From Aquabacter sp. L1I39 (GTDB lineage Bacteria; Pseudomonadota; Alphaproteobacteria; Rhizobiales; Xanthobacteraceae), in the NCBI RefSeq assembly GCF_017742835.1, contig NZ_CP072392.1:3991695-4055694 (forward strand): a stretch of DNA of 64,000 nt. The letters are read 5' to 3'. The notes beneath the pieces are model-generated. The model saw only the letters and a program-made list of their open reading frames with translations. It was not told the DNA's origin and did no database searches. The position numbers and the translations under genes are program-made. Shown piece by piece: positions 1 to 8,590 of this stretch; position 1 is the stretch's first letter, and the number at the start of each line of letters is the position of its first letter.

Positions 1-1
1 G

Positions 2-154
2 TGCTGGGGTCACTCCATGGTCATCGACCCGTGGGGCCATGTCACGGCCCAGTGTTCGGATGGTGTCGGCTTCACGGCCGGGCGCATCGATCTTTCCTAT
101 TCCCAGAAGGTGCGCACCAACCTGCCCGTCTCCCGCCACCACGTCCTCGCCTGA
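2..154 (+). CDS. Carbon-nitrogen hydrolase, C-terminal end (partial)
   Basis: The last 50 codons of a gene that begins before the window. The frame is open from base 2 and ends in TGA. It carries the C-terminal signature of the nitrilase/amidase superfamily: GHSMVIDPWG near the start (the strand after the catalytic Cys region) and an IDLSYSQKVRTNLPV-like end, where the family has IDL-x(5)-R-x(4)-P. These enzymes hydrolyse nitriles, amides or N-carbamoyl groups. The catalytic Glu, Lys and Cys lie outside the window, so substrate class cannot be judged. The stop is 12 bases before the next ATG, so it is probably the upstream part of the same operon. Confidence 0.8.
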   Translation, partial: CWGHSMVIDPWGHVTAQCSDGVGFTAGRIDLSYSQKVRTNLPVSRHHVLA

Positions 155-166
155 GCGGAGCCCCCG

Positions 167-835
167 ATGTTCATCGTCAATCCCATGCCCGACCAGATCG
201 CGCCTGAATTGGTTGCCGAGCTGGAAAGGTGCGAAGTGGCCACCATCGGCCACGTCCTGCATTCGGGCTTCGTGTCTCCCGACATCCGCGCCGTCCTGCC
301 GGGCAAGCGGGTGGCCGGCACGGCCGTGACGCTCCGCATTCCCCACGCCGATTCCACTTTGCTGCATTACCTGACTGCTTACGTGCGGCCGGGCGATGTG
401 GTGGTCATCGAGCGCTGCGGGGACACGCGCCACGCCTGTTGGGGTGGCGTCATCACCAATGCCATGAAGATGGCGGGCGTGAAGGCGGGCGTCATTGACG
501 GCCCGGCGACCGACTTCTCGGAGATCGTGCGCGTCGACATGCCCATGTGGTGCCGTGGGCCCTCCCCCATCACCACCAAGCTGCTCGGGCTTGAAGGCGC
601 GCTGAATGTGCCGGTGAATGTGGGCGGCCAGACGGTCTGCCCCGGTGATGCGGTACTTTGCGACGAGAGCGGCGTCGTGGTGCTCAAGCCGTCCGAGGCG
701 CCCGCCATCGCCGCCCGCGCAATCGCCATGCAGGAAGCCGAGCTCGTCCTCCTGGCCCGCCTCGCCGCCGGCGAAAAGCTGCCGGACATTTCCGGCGCCC
801 GCGCCATGGTGGAGGCAAAGCTCCAGCCCGCCTGA
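167..835 (+). CDS. RraA-family protein (HMG-aldolase / demethylmenaquinone methyltransferase-like)
   Basis: A 222-residue protein with the full RraA fold. The N-terminal half has a conserved TIGHVLHSG stretch, the middle has GVKAGVIDGPATDFSEI (the family GxVxDGxxRD region) and the C-terminal part reads PGDAVLCDESGVVVLK, typical of the family's D-x-x-GV-V-P/L segment. Members are aldolases or decarboxylases for 4-hydroxy-4-methyl-2-oxoglutarate and oxaloacetate, or inhibitors of RNase E. The usual family Arg-Asp pair reads PATD here rather than x-RD, so aldolase activity is uncertain. The catabolic context favours an enzyme over an RNase inhibitor. An ATG six codons downstream (185) is an alternative start. 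Confidence 0.8.
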   Translation: MFIVNPMPDQIAPELVAELERCEVATIGHVLHSGFVSPDIRAVLPGKRVAGTAVTLRIPHADSTLLHYLTAYVRPGDVVVIERCGDTRHACWGGVITNAMKMAGVKAGVIDGPATDFSEIVRVDMPMWCRGPSPITTKLLGLEGALNVPVNVGGQTVCPGDAVLCDESGVVVLKPSEAPAIAARAIAMQEAELVLLARLAAGEKLPDISGARAMVEAKLQPA

Positions 836-894
836 ACCTTTCCATCCAAAGAACCGAAAACGGTCCGGTCCAGTCCTCCAGAGGGGTAGTGAAG

Positions 895-1938
895 ATGAAA
901 ACTGCACTCAAGATCGCAACGTTCTGTGCCGCCCTCGGGGCCTTTGCCGGCCCCGCTTTGGCGGAAACAAACCTGACGCTGATGGCCTATTCAGGCCTGT
1001 TCCAGGAGCGCTACACCAAGGCGATCCTGGAGCCCTTCATGAAGGCGCACCCGGACATCAAGGTCACCTACTTCCCCCTTCCCAGCTCCGCTGCCATGCT
1101 CGGCAACCTGCGCGCCCAGAAGGCCGCGCCGCAGGCGGATGTGGTCATCATGGACGTATCCGTCTCCAAGGCGGGGACCGACGAAGGCCTTTTCACCAAG
1201 ATCGATGAGTCCAACGTACCGAACGTGAAGGACCTCTACCCCAATGCCCGCATCCCTGCCGTGGCGGGCGTTGCGGTAACGTTCGACAATCTTGTCCTGA
1301 TCTACAATTCCGAACAGGTGAAGGAGCCGCCCAAGTCCTACATGGAGATGGCCAAGGCGCCCATGAAGGGCAAGGTGGTCATCCCCGGCGTGCCGGACAT
1401 CCAGGGCCTCTCGCTCCTGCTCATCCTCAACAAGGCCAATGGCGGCACCGATTATCTGAAGGACGTGGACAAGGGCATCGCCGCTATGGTTGAGATTGCC
1501 CCCAACGTCCAGACCTGGGAGCCGAAGCCCGAGGTCTATGCGCCCATCGTGACCGGCCAGGCGGCCATTGGCGTTGGCTGGAATGCCCGCGCCCAGGTCA
1601 ATAGCGACACCTCCGGTGGCAAGCTGAAGGCGACGATCCCGCAGGAAGGCACCGTCTTCCAGATCAACACCATCAATCTGGTGGCCGGCAGCCCCGCCGC
1701 CGATGCAGCGAAGATCTTCGTCAACTACGCCCTTTCCGCCGAGGCGCAGAAGACCTTCACCGAAACCATGTTCTACGCCCCCACCAATGCCAAGGCGGAC
1801 ATTTCCGCGGCAGCCCTCGACCGCACGGCCGTCAAGCAGCTCGACAAGGTGATGCCGGTGGACTGGATCGCGCTGGCCCAGGTGCGTGACAAGATTGCGG
1901 AGCAGTGGCGCCGCCGCGTCCTGCCCGCTAGCCGCTGA
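895..1938 (+). CDS. ABC transporter substrate-binding protein (family 1, PotD/spermidine-putrescine-like)
   Basis: A periplasmic binding protein of 347 residues. It starts with a clear Sec signal peptide (MKTALKIATFCAALGAFAGPALA, cleavage after ALA). The ATG at 895 follows GAGGGG at 881-886. A GTG two codons earlier (889) is possible but sits on the ribosome site. The body has the family-1 pattern: LTLMAYSG at the mature N-terminus, ADVVIMD around residue 80, and an IPGVPDIQG segment before the hinge. It is followed 10 bases later by the ATPase and two permeases, giving a complete PotDABC-type importer. The ligand is unknown. The context of HyuA/HyuB and Ldh2 suggests the import of a small nitrogenous acid. 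Confidence 0.88.
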   Translation: MKTALKIATFCAALGAFAGPALAETNLTLMAYSGLFQERYTKAILEPFMKAHPDIKVTYFPLPSSAAMLGNLRAQKAAPQADVVIMDVSVSKAGTDEGLFTKIDESNVPNVKDLYPNARIPAVAGVAVTFDNLVLIYNSEQVKEPPKSYMEMAKAPMKGKVVIPGVPDIQGLSLLLILNKANGGTDYLKDVDKGIAAMVEIAPNVQTWEPKPEVYAPIVTGQAAIGVGWNARAQVNSDTSGGKLKATIPQEGTVFQINTINLVAGSPAADAAKIFVNYALSAEAQKTFTETMFYAPTNAKADISAAALDRTAVKQLDKVMPVDWIALAQVRDKIAEQWRRRVLPASR

Positions 1939-1948
1939 GGGCGTCGCC

Positions 1949-3046
1949 ATGATCCGCGCCACGCCCGGAGAGATGACACGGCTTGCGCAGGGACAGGGCT
2001 TCCTGTCCCTGCGGGGCCTCACCCGCCACTATGGTTCCTTCGCGGCCGTGGATGATCTCAACCTCGACGTGGCGCGGGGCGAGTTGGTTGCCTTTCTCGG
2101 CCCCTCCGGCTGCGGCAAGACCACCTCGCTGCGCATGATTGCGGGCTTGGTGCCCGCCTCATCCGGGCATATCGCCGTGGATGGGCGGGACATAACCGGC
2201 ATTCCGCCCTATGCGCGGGACATGGGGCTGGTGTTCCAGTCCTATGCCCTGTTCCCGCACATGGACATCGCAAAGAACGTCGCCTTTGGCCTTGAAATGC
2301 GCAAGGTGCCCAAGGCGGAAGCGGCGGAGCGGGTGAAAGAGGCGATTGCGATGGTCCGCCTGTCGGGCCGCGAGCATCACCGCCCCACCCAGCTGTCCGG
2401 TGGCCAGCAGCAGCGCGTGGCTCTCGCCCGCGCTTTGGTCATCCGGCCCTCCATCCTGCTGCTGGATGAGCCGCTCTCGAACCTCGACGCCAAGCTGCGC
2501 GACGAGATGCGCACCGAGATCCGGGACATCCAGAAGCGGCTGGGCATCACCGCGATTTTCGTTACCCACGACCAGATGGAAGCCTTGACCATCTGCGACA
2601 AGGTGGCGGTCATGAACCAGGGGCGCCTGGAACAGATGGGCACGCCCCACGAAATTTACGAACATCCCAAGACCGCCTTCGTCGCGGGCTTCGTCGGCCG
2701 CATCAACCGTCTGTCCGGCACAGCCTCGGGAGGCCTCGCACAAGTGGCCGGCATCACCGTTTCCTCCGCGGGCTTCGACGGCCCCGTGGACGTGATGGTC
2801 CGCCCCCACCGCATTTCGCTCAGCCCGCACGGTGTCATGGTGCCCGATGCGAACGCCCACCGCCTTTCGGGCACGGTCGCCCGCTCGACATTTGCCGGCG
2901 ACATTCTCGAATATGAGGTGGATGTGGGCGGCGTGACCGTGAAGACCGAAGCCGCCACGCGCGGCGGAGAAACGCTGCTTTCCCCCGGCACCCCGGTGAC
3001 GCTCTCCTGGCGGCCGGAAGACACTTTCGTGTATGGCGCGTCATGA
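1949..3046 (+). CDS. ABC transporter ATP-binding protein (PotA-like)
   Basis: A 365-residue ATPase of the spermidine/putrescine/iron (CUT1/POPT) type. Walker A is GPSGCGKTT (about residue 52), the Q-loop is VFQSYALFPH, the signature is LSGGQQQRVALARAL, and Walker B is LLLDEPLSNLDAK. About 100 C-terminal residues form the TOBE-type regulatory domain (for example VMVRPHRISL). The chosen ATG (1949) follows GAGGGCG overlapping the end of the binding-protein gene. An upstream in-frame ATG at 1886 lies inside that gene and is unlikely. The stop overlaps the next start as ATGA. Confidence 0.92.
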   Translation: MIRATPGEMTRLAQGQGFLSLRGLTRHYGSFAAVDDLNLDVARGELVAFLGPSGCGKTTSLRMIAGLVPASSGHIAVDGRDITGIPPYARDMGLVFQSYALFPHMDIAKNVAFGLEMRKVPKAEAAERVKEAIAMVRLSGREHHRPTQLSGGQQQRVALARALVIRPSILLLDEPLSNLDAKLRDEMRTEIRDIQKRLGITAIFVTHDQMEALTICDKVAVMNQGRLEQMGTPHEIYEHPKTAFVAGFVGRINRLSGTASGGLAQVAGITVSSAGFDGPVDVMVRPHRISLSPHGVMVPDANAHRLSGTVARSTFAGDILEYEVDVGGVTVKTEAATRGGETLLSPGTPVTLSWRPEDTFVYGAS

Positions 3047-3918
3047 CGAGCCTCGCCGTCTCCCCCTCCGCAGCACGCCCGCTGAGCCCGCTCGGTACCG
3101 CCAGCCTGCTGCTCGTGCCCATCGGGCTGGTCAATGCCGTGGGCTTCCTGTGGCCCGTCATCAACCTGCTGAAGATGTCCTTCCGGGAGGCCTCGGCCTC
3201 TGGCGCGCTCGGCGCGGGCTATTCGGTGGAGACATGGCGCGCGGCACTCACCGATCATTTCACGCTGGAACTTATCGCCAACAGCGTGGGGGTGAGCCTC
3301 CTCATCACCGTTCTGACGCTCATCGCCTCGTATCCCATCGCCCTCTATCTGCACCGCTCAACGGGCACATGGCGGACGGTGCTGATGGTGCTGGTGGTGG
3401 CGCCTCTGCTCACATCCGCCGTGGTCCGGACCTATGGCTGGATCGCCATTCTCTCGGACCGGGGCCTGGTGGCCAATGCCCTGATGATGCTGGGCATGAC
3501 GGACCCACCACGCCTCATGTTCAACCTCACCGGCGTCATTATCGGTCTGACCGAAATTCTGATGCCCTACATGATCCTGGCGCTGCTTTCCGGCTTCGGG
3601 CGGCTCGACCCGCGCTTTGAGGAAGCGGCTCTGACGTTGGGCGCGCGGCCACTGAAGATCTTCGTGCGGGTGGTGCTGCCTCTGACCGCGCCCGGCATGG
3701 CGCTCGGCTCGCTGCTCTGCTTCGTGCTCGCCATTTCCTCCTTCGTGACGCCCAAGCTGCTGGGGGGCGGGCGCGTCTTCCTCCTGGCCACCGAGATCTA
3801 TGACCAGGCCATCGTGACGCTGAACTGGCCGCTCGCCGCAGCCCTGTCGATGATCGTGCTCGTGGTGTTCGGCGTCTCCCTCACCCTCTATGGCCGCGCC
3901 TTGCGGCATATCGCCTGA
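3043..3918 (+). CDS. ABC transporter permease (PotB-like)
   Basis: A 291-residue inner-membrane permease of the BPD-transp-1 family with about six hydrophobic helices. The EAA loop that docks with the ATPase reads EEAALTLGARPLKIFVRVVLP at about residues 195-215. Its ATG overlaps the stop of the ATPase gene (ATGA), so translation is coupled. The N-terminal part (LLLVPIGLVNAVGFLWPVI) matches the first helix of PotB/PotH types. It pairs with the permease at 3931. Confidence 0.9.
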   Translation: MTSLAVSPSAARPLSPLGTASLLLVPIGLVNAVGFLWPVINLLKMSFREASASGALGAGYSVETWRAALTDHFTLELIANSVGVSLLITVLTLIASYPIALYLHRSTGTWRTVLMVLVVAPLLTSAVVRTYGWIAILSDRGLVANALMMLGMTDPPRLMFNLTGVIIGLTEILMPYMILALLSGFGRLDPRFEEAALTLGARPLKIFVRVVLPLTAPGMALGSLLCFVLAISSFVTPKLLGGGRVFLLATEIYDQAIVTLNWPLAAALSMIVLVVFGVSLTLYGRALRHIA

Positions 3919-3930
3919 GGAGGCGCGGAC

Positions 3931-4725
3931 ATGGACGAGCGCCCCGTTTCCCTCGCCTTGAAGATCACCGCGGCAGTGATGTTCGTGTTCCTGCTGGCGC
4001 CGCTGCTGGTGGTCCTGCCCATCTCGTTTTCGGGCGACGACTATATGGCCTTCCCGCCATCGAGTTGGAGCGCCAAATGGTACGGCGCCATCTTCGGCAA
4101 CGCCGCCATGATGGGTGCGTTCTGGGTCAGCCTGGCCCTCGCTCTTGTGGTGACGGTGCTGTCCCTCGCCATCGGACTGCCGGCCGCCTATGCGCTGGTG
4201 CGGCTGAAGCCGCCGGGCGCGGAGGCCCTCTCCAACCTGTTCGCCGCGCCGCTGCTGCTGCCCACCATCGTGCTCGGCCTCGCCTTGCTGCTGGTGGTGG
4301 CGCCCATGGGCCTGATCGGCACCTTCCGCGGCCTCGTCCTTGCTCACCTCATCGTCACCTTGCCCTATGCGGTGCGCGTGCTCTCCACGGCACTGGCCAA
4401 CCTGCCGCTCACGGTGGAAGAGGCCGCCGAGACACTCGGCGCAAAGCCGCTCACGGTCTTCTTCCGGGTGACGCTGCCGATGATGCGCTCGGGCGTCATC
4501 TCCACCACGGCGCTCTGCTTCCTCGTCTCGTTCGACGAGGTGGTGTTGTCCCTCTTCATGACCGGCCCACGCCTCCAGACGTTGCCGGTCGCCATGTACA
4601 ACCATGTGGACCAGCAGGCGGACCCCATGGTCGCCGCCATATCGGTCCTCCTCGTTGTGCTCACCCTCGCCGTGGTTCTGGTGGTGGATCGCACAGCGGG
4701 CCTGAGCCGGACCTTCGTCAAATGA
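3931..4725 (+). CDS. ABC transporter permease (PotC-like)
   Basis: The second permease of the importer, 264 residues, with six predicted helices. The EAA loop reads EEAAETLGAKPLTVFFRVTLP at about residues 160-180. The start ATG follows GAGGAGG at 3917-3923. The 12-base gap to the first permease supports a single transcript. The 105 bases after the stop hold no gene. A GC-rich stretch there (4765-4800) could be attenuating, but I see no strong terminator. Confidence 0.9.
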   Translation: MDERPVSLALKITAAVMFVFLLAPLLVVLPISFSGDDYMAFPPSSWSAKWYGAIFGNAAMMGAFWVSLALALVVTVLSLAIGLPAAYALVRLKPPGAEALSNLFAAPLLLPTIVLGLALLLVVAPMGLIGTFRGLVLAHLIVTLPYAVRVLSTALANLPLTVEEAAETLGAKPLTVFFRVTLPMMRSGVISTTALCFLVSFDEVVLSLFMTGPRLQTLPVAMYNHVDQQADPMVAAISVLLVVLTLAVVLVVDRTAGLSRTFVK

Positions 4726-4830
4726 GCGACGCCCGCACCATCGGCTGACGCCGCCCGCCCCTTCCCGACCTGTCGTCCCGAACCTGCCGCCGGCGGGAAT
4801 GGGAGAGCCTTGCCTTTGCCCGGAGTACCC

Positions 4831-6876
4831 ATGACCAGTCCTTCCATCCGCATCGCCGTCGATATTGGCGGCACCTTCACGGACATCGAGATCCTGGACA
4901 GCCGCACCGGCGCCATCCACCAGATGAAGACGCCCAGCACGCCCTCCGACCCCTCCATCGGGCTGCTCACCGGCATTCGGGAGGCCAGCCGCCGCTTCGG
5001 GTTTTCGCTGGATGAGGTGCAATACCTTCTTCATGGCACCACCATCGCCACCAATGCGGTGCTTGAGCGCAAGCTGCCGCTCGGCGCCGTCGTGACGACC
5101 GAAGGCTTTGAGGACGTGATGCAGATCGGTCGTCATGGCCGAACCGATGTCTATGCCATTACAGCGTCGCCCCCGGCCGCTCTGGTGAAGCGCCGCTTCT
5201 CCTTCGGGGTCGTTGAGCGCATCGGCGCTGACGGGCGTGTCATCACCCCCCTCGATGAGGTCGGTGTCACGGCGCTGGCCGGCAAACTGCGACAGGCGGG
5301 CGTGAAGTCGCTCGCCGTCTGCTTCATCAATGCCTACGCCAATCCCGCCCATGAGCGGCGGACCGGCGAGATCCTGCGGGAGCTCCTGCCCGAGGTGGAC
5401 ATTTCCCTCTCCTGCGACATTTCCCCGGAGCTGCGCGAATATGAGCGCATGTCCACCACCACGCTGAATGCCCTGCTGGTGCCGGTGGTGAAGACCTATA
5501 CGGACCGCCTCGCCGGTAAGCTGAAGCAGGAAGTACCGCAGACGCAGGTCTATCTGGTGCAGTCCAATGGTGGCGTTGCGGGTCTTGCCAAGGCCGGACG
5601 CGAACCGGCCCGCCTTCTGCTCTCCGGACCCTCCGGGGGGGCAGCTGCGGCCAAGCGCCTGTCTGCGGCGCTCGCGGAGCCGAACCTTGTTGCCGTCGAC
5701 ATGGGCGGCACCAGCTTCGATGTCTCGGTCGTCCATGAGGGCAACATTTCCATGGTCAATGAGGGCGAGGTGGACGGCCTGCCCGTGCGCCTGCCCATGA
5801 TCGAGATGCGCACCATTGGCGCGGGCGGCGGCTCCATCGCCTGGGTGGATGAAGGCGGGCGTCTGCGCATCGGTCCCCACAGCGCTGGCGCCGAGCCGGG
5901 TCCCGCCTGCTATGGGCGCGGCGGCGCGCGCTTGACCGTGACGGACGCCAACCTCCTGCTCGGCCGTCTCGACGGTTCCAGCTTCATGGGTGGCGGCATG
6001 GGCCTCGATAAGGCGGCCTCAGCCCGTGCGGCGGCGGAGGTGTCCGGTCGCGTTGGGCTCTCTGCGGAAGAGACCGCGGCGGGCGTCATCGCCGTCACCA
6101 ATTCCTCACTTGCCACCGCCATTCGCCTCTCTCTGTTCGAAAAGGGCATGGATCCGGAGGATTTCGCCCTCCTGTCCTTCGGCGGCGCGGGCGGCGTGCA
6201 TGCCTGCGAGGTGGCGGAAGAGATGGGCATGAACAAGGTGATCTTCCCCGCCCATGCCTCGACGCTCTCGGCCTGGGGCATATTGTGGTCGGACATCACC
6301 CACGATTTGTCCTCCACTCAGATCGGCCTTCTCGCCGACCAAGGCGAGACCCTTGCTGCCCGGGCCGCGCAACTGGCCGCCGAAGGTGACCGGCTCCTGG
6401 AGGAAGATGGCGTCGCGCCGCAAGCCCGCGCTTTCTCCTTCGCGCTTGACCTGCGCTACCAGGGCCAGGCCTTTGATCTGCGCGTGCCGCTGGATGAGGC
6501 CGACTTCTCGCCGGAGGGCCTTGCCCGCACCACCGCGGCCTTCCACGCCTTGCACCGCCAACGCTTCTCCTATGACGAGCCTGCCGTTCCCGTGGAGGCC
6601 GTGGCGTTGCGCCTGTCCGCCATCGGCCGCCTCGCCAAGCCGACGCCCGCCCCGGAAGGAAGCGGCGTGGCCGCCGCCGAAAAGACACGGCCGGTCTATG
6701 GCCGTGGGGGCTTCGTGGACACCCGCATCGTTGCGCGCGGCGCGGTGACGGCGGAGGGCCTCGCCGGCCCTGCTGTGGTGGAGGAGACCTATACGGCCAC
6801 CTATCTGCCGGCCGGCTGGACCATCCGCTCCCATGCCACCGGCGCCCTCATCGCCGAACGCGCCCGCCGGCATTGA
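4831..6876 (+). CDS. Hydantoinase/oxoprolinase subunit A (HyuA family)
   Basis: A 681-residue protein of the HyuA/oxoprolinase-alpha family with the ASKHA-type ATP-binding fold. The N-terminal phosphate motif is AVDIGGTFTDIEI, followed by LLHGTTIATNAVLER around residue 67, and the second phosphate motif VAVDMGGTSFDVSVV lies near residue 290. The family includes ATP-dependent 5-oxoprolinase, N-methylhydantoinase and acetone carboxylase subunits, all of which activate an amide or carbonyl with ATP. ATG 4831 has GGAG at 4822-4825. A TTG at 4810 sits too close to its only purine stretch. The next gene encodes the B subunit, as expected for the two-subunit form. Confidence 0.9.
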   Translation: MTSPSIRIAVDIGGTFTDIEILDSRTGAIHQMKTPSTPSDPSIGLLTGIREASRRFGFSLDEVQYLLHGTTIATNAVLERKLPLGAVVTTEGFEDVMQIGRHGRTDVYAITASPPAALVKRRFSFGVVERIGADGRVITPLDEVGVTALAGKLRQAGVKSLAVCFINAYANPAHERRTGEILRELLPEVDISLSCDISPELREYERMSTTTLNALLVPVVKTYTDRLAGKLKQEVPQTQVYLVQSNGGVAGLAKAGREPARLLLSGPSGGAAAAKRLSAALAEPNLVAVDMGGTSFDVSVVHEGNISMVNEGEVDGLPVRLPMIEMRTIGAGGGSIAWVDEGGRLRIGPHSAGAEPGPACYGRGGARLTVTDANLLLGRLDGSSFMGGGMGLDKAASARAAAEVSGRVGLSAEETAAGVIAVTNSSLATAIRLSLFEKGMDPEDFALLSFGGAGGVHACEVAEEMGMNKVIFPAHASTLSAWGILWSDITHDLSSTQIGLLADQGETLAARAAQLAAEGDRLLEEDGVAPQARAFSFALDLRYQGQAFDLRVPLDEADFSPEGLARTTAAFHALHRQRFSYDEPAVPVEAVALRLSAIGRLAKPTPAPEGSGVAAAEKTRPVYGRGGFVDTRIVARGAVTAEGLAGPAVVEETYTATYLPAGWTIRSHATGALIAERARRH

Positions 6877-6895
6877 TCTTTCAGGACATCTCATC

Positions 6896-8590
6896 ATGAC
6901 CACCATCGATCCCGTCCGCCTTGAGGTGATCCGCAACGCGCTGGTCGCCAGCGCGGAGGAAATGAGCCTCACCATCTGGCGCACCAGCCGGTCCACCGTG
7001 GTGCGGGAGATCCTCGATTTCTCCACCGCCGTCTTCGATGCGCAGGGCGGCAACATCGCCCAGTCCGCGCGCATCCCGGTGCATCTGAATTCCATGTCCG
7101 ATTGCCTCAAGCGCATCCTGGAAGCACACATCCCGCTCGAGGATTGGGCGGAGGGCGACGTCATCGTCACCAACGACCCCTATTCCGGCGGCCAGCATCT
7201 GCCGGACATTCAGACCTTTCGCCCCGTCTTCGTGGATGGAGAGCGGATCGCCATCGTCGGCACGCTCTGCCACCATGTGGACGTGGGCGGCGGGGCGGCC
7301 GGCTCTTATTATGCGGCCGCCACCGAAATCTTCCATGAGGGCATCCGCATTCCCCCGCTCCGGCTGGTGGAAAAAGGTACGCTGAACACCGGTGTGTTCG
7401 AGATGCTGCTGCACAATGTGCGCCAGCCGGACGAAACCCGTGGCGACCTCAACGCGCAGATCGCCGCGCTGGGCATCGGCGTAAAGGCCGTGACGCGCAT
7501 TGCCCGCAAATACGGCAACGCAACACTCTCGGCGGCCATGTCGGCGATCCTCGATGGCTCCGAGCGCATGATGCGCGCCGCGATCGCCGCGCTCCCAGAC
7601 GGGACGGCGTCCTTCGTCGAGACTGTGGACGATGACGGCCAGTCGGATACCCCGATCCGCTTGGAAGTGACCATCGCCAAGGCCGGCGACACCATCACGC
7701 TCGATTTTGCCGGCTCCAGCCCCCAGGTGCGCGGCCCGGTCAACAACACCCCGGCCATGACCTGCTCGGCCGTCTACTACGCCCTGCTGGCGGCGCTCGG
7801 CGGCGACATCCCTGCCAATTCCGGCTGCTACCGCCCGGTCCGTGTGCGCCTGCCGGAGGGCAGTGTGGTGAATGCGCAATTCCCCGCCCCCGTGGCCGGG
7901 CGCATGGTGGTGAACCATCGCATCGCCACTGCCGTGTTCGGCGCCCTCGCCCAGATCGCGCCGGAGCGTATCCCGGCGGCCTATTACGCCATTTCCTACG
8001 TCTATGCGGTCTCCCTGGTGCGGCCGGATGCCAAGCGGCAGGTCTATTTCGACATCGAGGTGGGCGGCTGGGGGGGCCATGCGGGGGGCGACGGGGCAAG
8101 TGCCCTGTCCTGCGGCCTGCACAACAACACCAACGCGCCCATCGAGATGGTGGAGGCCAAATATCCGGTGGTCTTCACCCGCTACGGCCTGGTGCCGGAC
8201 AGCGGCGGGGCCGGCCAGTTCCGCGGCGGCCTTGGCCTCGTGCGAGAATTCCTTCTGGAAGCGCCGCAGGGCTCGCTTTCAACCAATTTCGAGCGCTTCC
8301 GTTTCGCCCCCTATGGCATCAAGGGAGGGCAGCCCGGCTCCTTGTCCTCCACCACGGTGACGCGCGCTGACGGCACGGTTGAGAACCTGAACTCCAAGGT
8401 CTCCGGCATTCCGCTCGGCGCTGGCGATCGCGTGCGGATCATGACTTCCGGCGGCGGCGGTTTCGGCAATCCGGCGGACCGCGACCCGACCCGCCTCGCC
8501 GAGGACGTCGCCGAAGGCCTCGTCACTTCTGAAGCAGCGCGCACCCTCTATGGCGCAGTGTCTGTGCATGCCAAGGGAGAAGCCGCATGA
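6896..8590 (+). CDS. Hydantoinase/oxoprolinase subunit B (HyuB family)
   Basis: A 564-residue HyuB partner. Family blocks are present in order: DPVRLEVIRNALVASAEEM at the N-terminus, DFSTAVFDAQG, NDPYSGGQHLPD, CHHVDVGG, and the Gly-rich end MTSGGGGFGNP about 45 residues before the C-terminus. The ATG at 6896 is preceded by AGGA (6883-6886). A longer reading from 6833 would run inside hyuA and is rejected. Together with the upstream A subunit it should form an ATP-dependent amidohydrolase or related enzyme for a lactam, hydantoin or similar ring. The exact substrate cannot be read from the sequence. Confidence 0.9.
   Translation: MTTIDPVRLEVIRNALVASAEEMSLTIWRTSRSTVVREILDFSTAVFDAQGGNIAQSARIPVHLNSMSDCLKRILEAHIPLEDWAEGDVIVTNDPYSGGQHLPDIQTFRPVFVDGERIAIVGTLCHHVDVGGGAAGSYYAAATEIFHEGIRIPPLRLVEKGTLNTGVFEMLLHNVRQPDETRGDLNAQIAALGIGVKAVTRIARKYGNATLSAAMSAILDGSERMMRAAIAALPDGTASFVETVDDDGQSDTPIRLEVTIAKAGDTITLDFAGSSPQVRGPVNNTPAMTCSAVYYALLAALGGDIPANSGCYRPVRVRLPEGSVVNAQFPAPVAGRMVVNHRIATAVFGALAQIAPERIPAAYYAISYVYAVSLVRPDAKRQVYFDIEVGGWGGHAGGDGASALSCGLHNNTNAPIEMVEAKYPVVFTRYGLVPDSGGAGQFRGGLGLVREFLLEAPQGSLSTNFERFRFAPYGIKGGQPGSLSSTTVTRADGTVENLNSKVSGIPLGAGDRVRIMTSGGGGFGNPADRDPTRLAEDVAEGLVTSEAARTLYGAVSVHAKGEAA

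Noticed and set aside
3358..5880. Long open reverse reading (840 residues) opposite the permeases and hyuA
   Set aside because: It is antisense to well-supported genes, rich in His/Gln/Gly/Arg, and has no family content. Long antisense frames are expected at this GC content.
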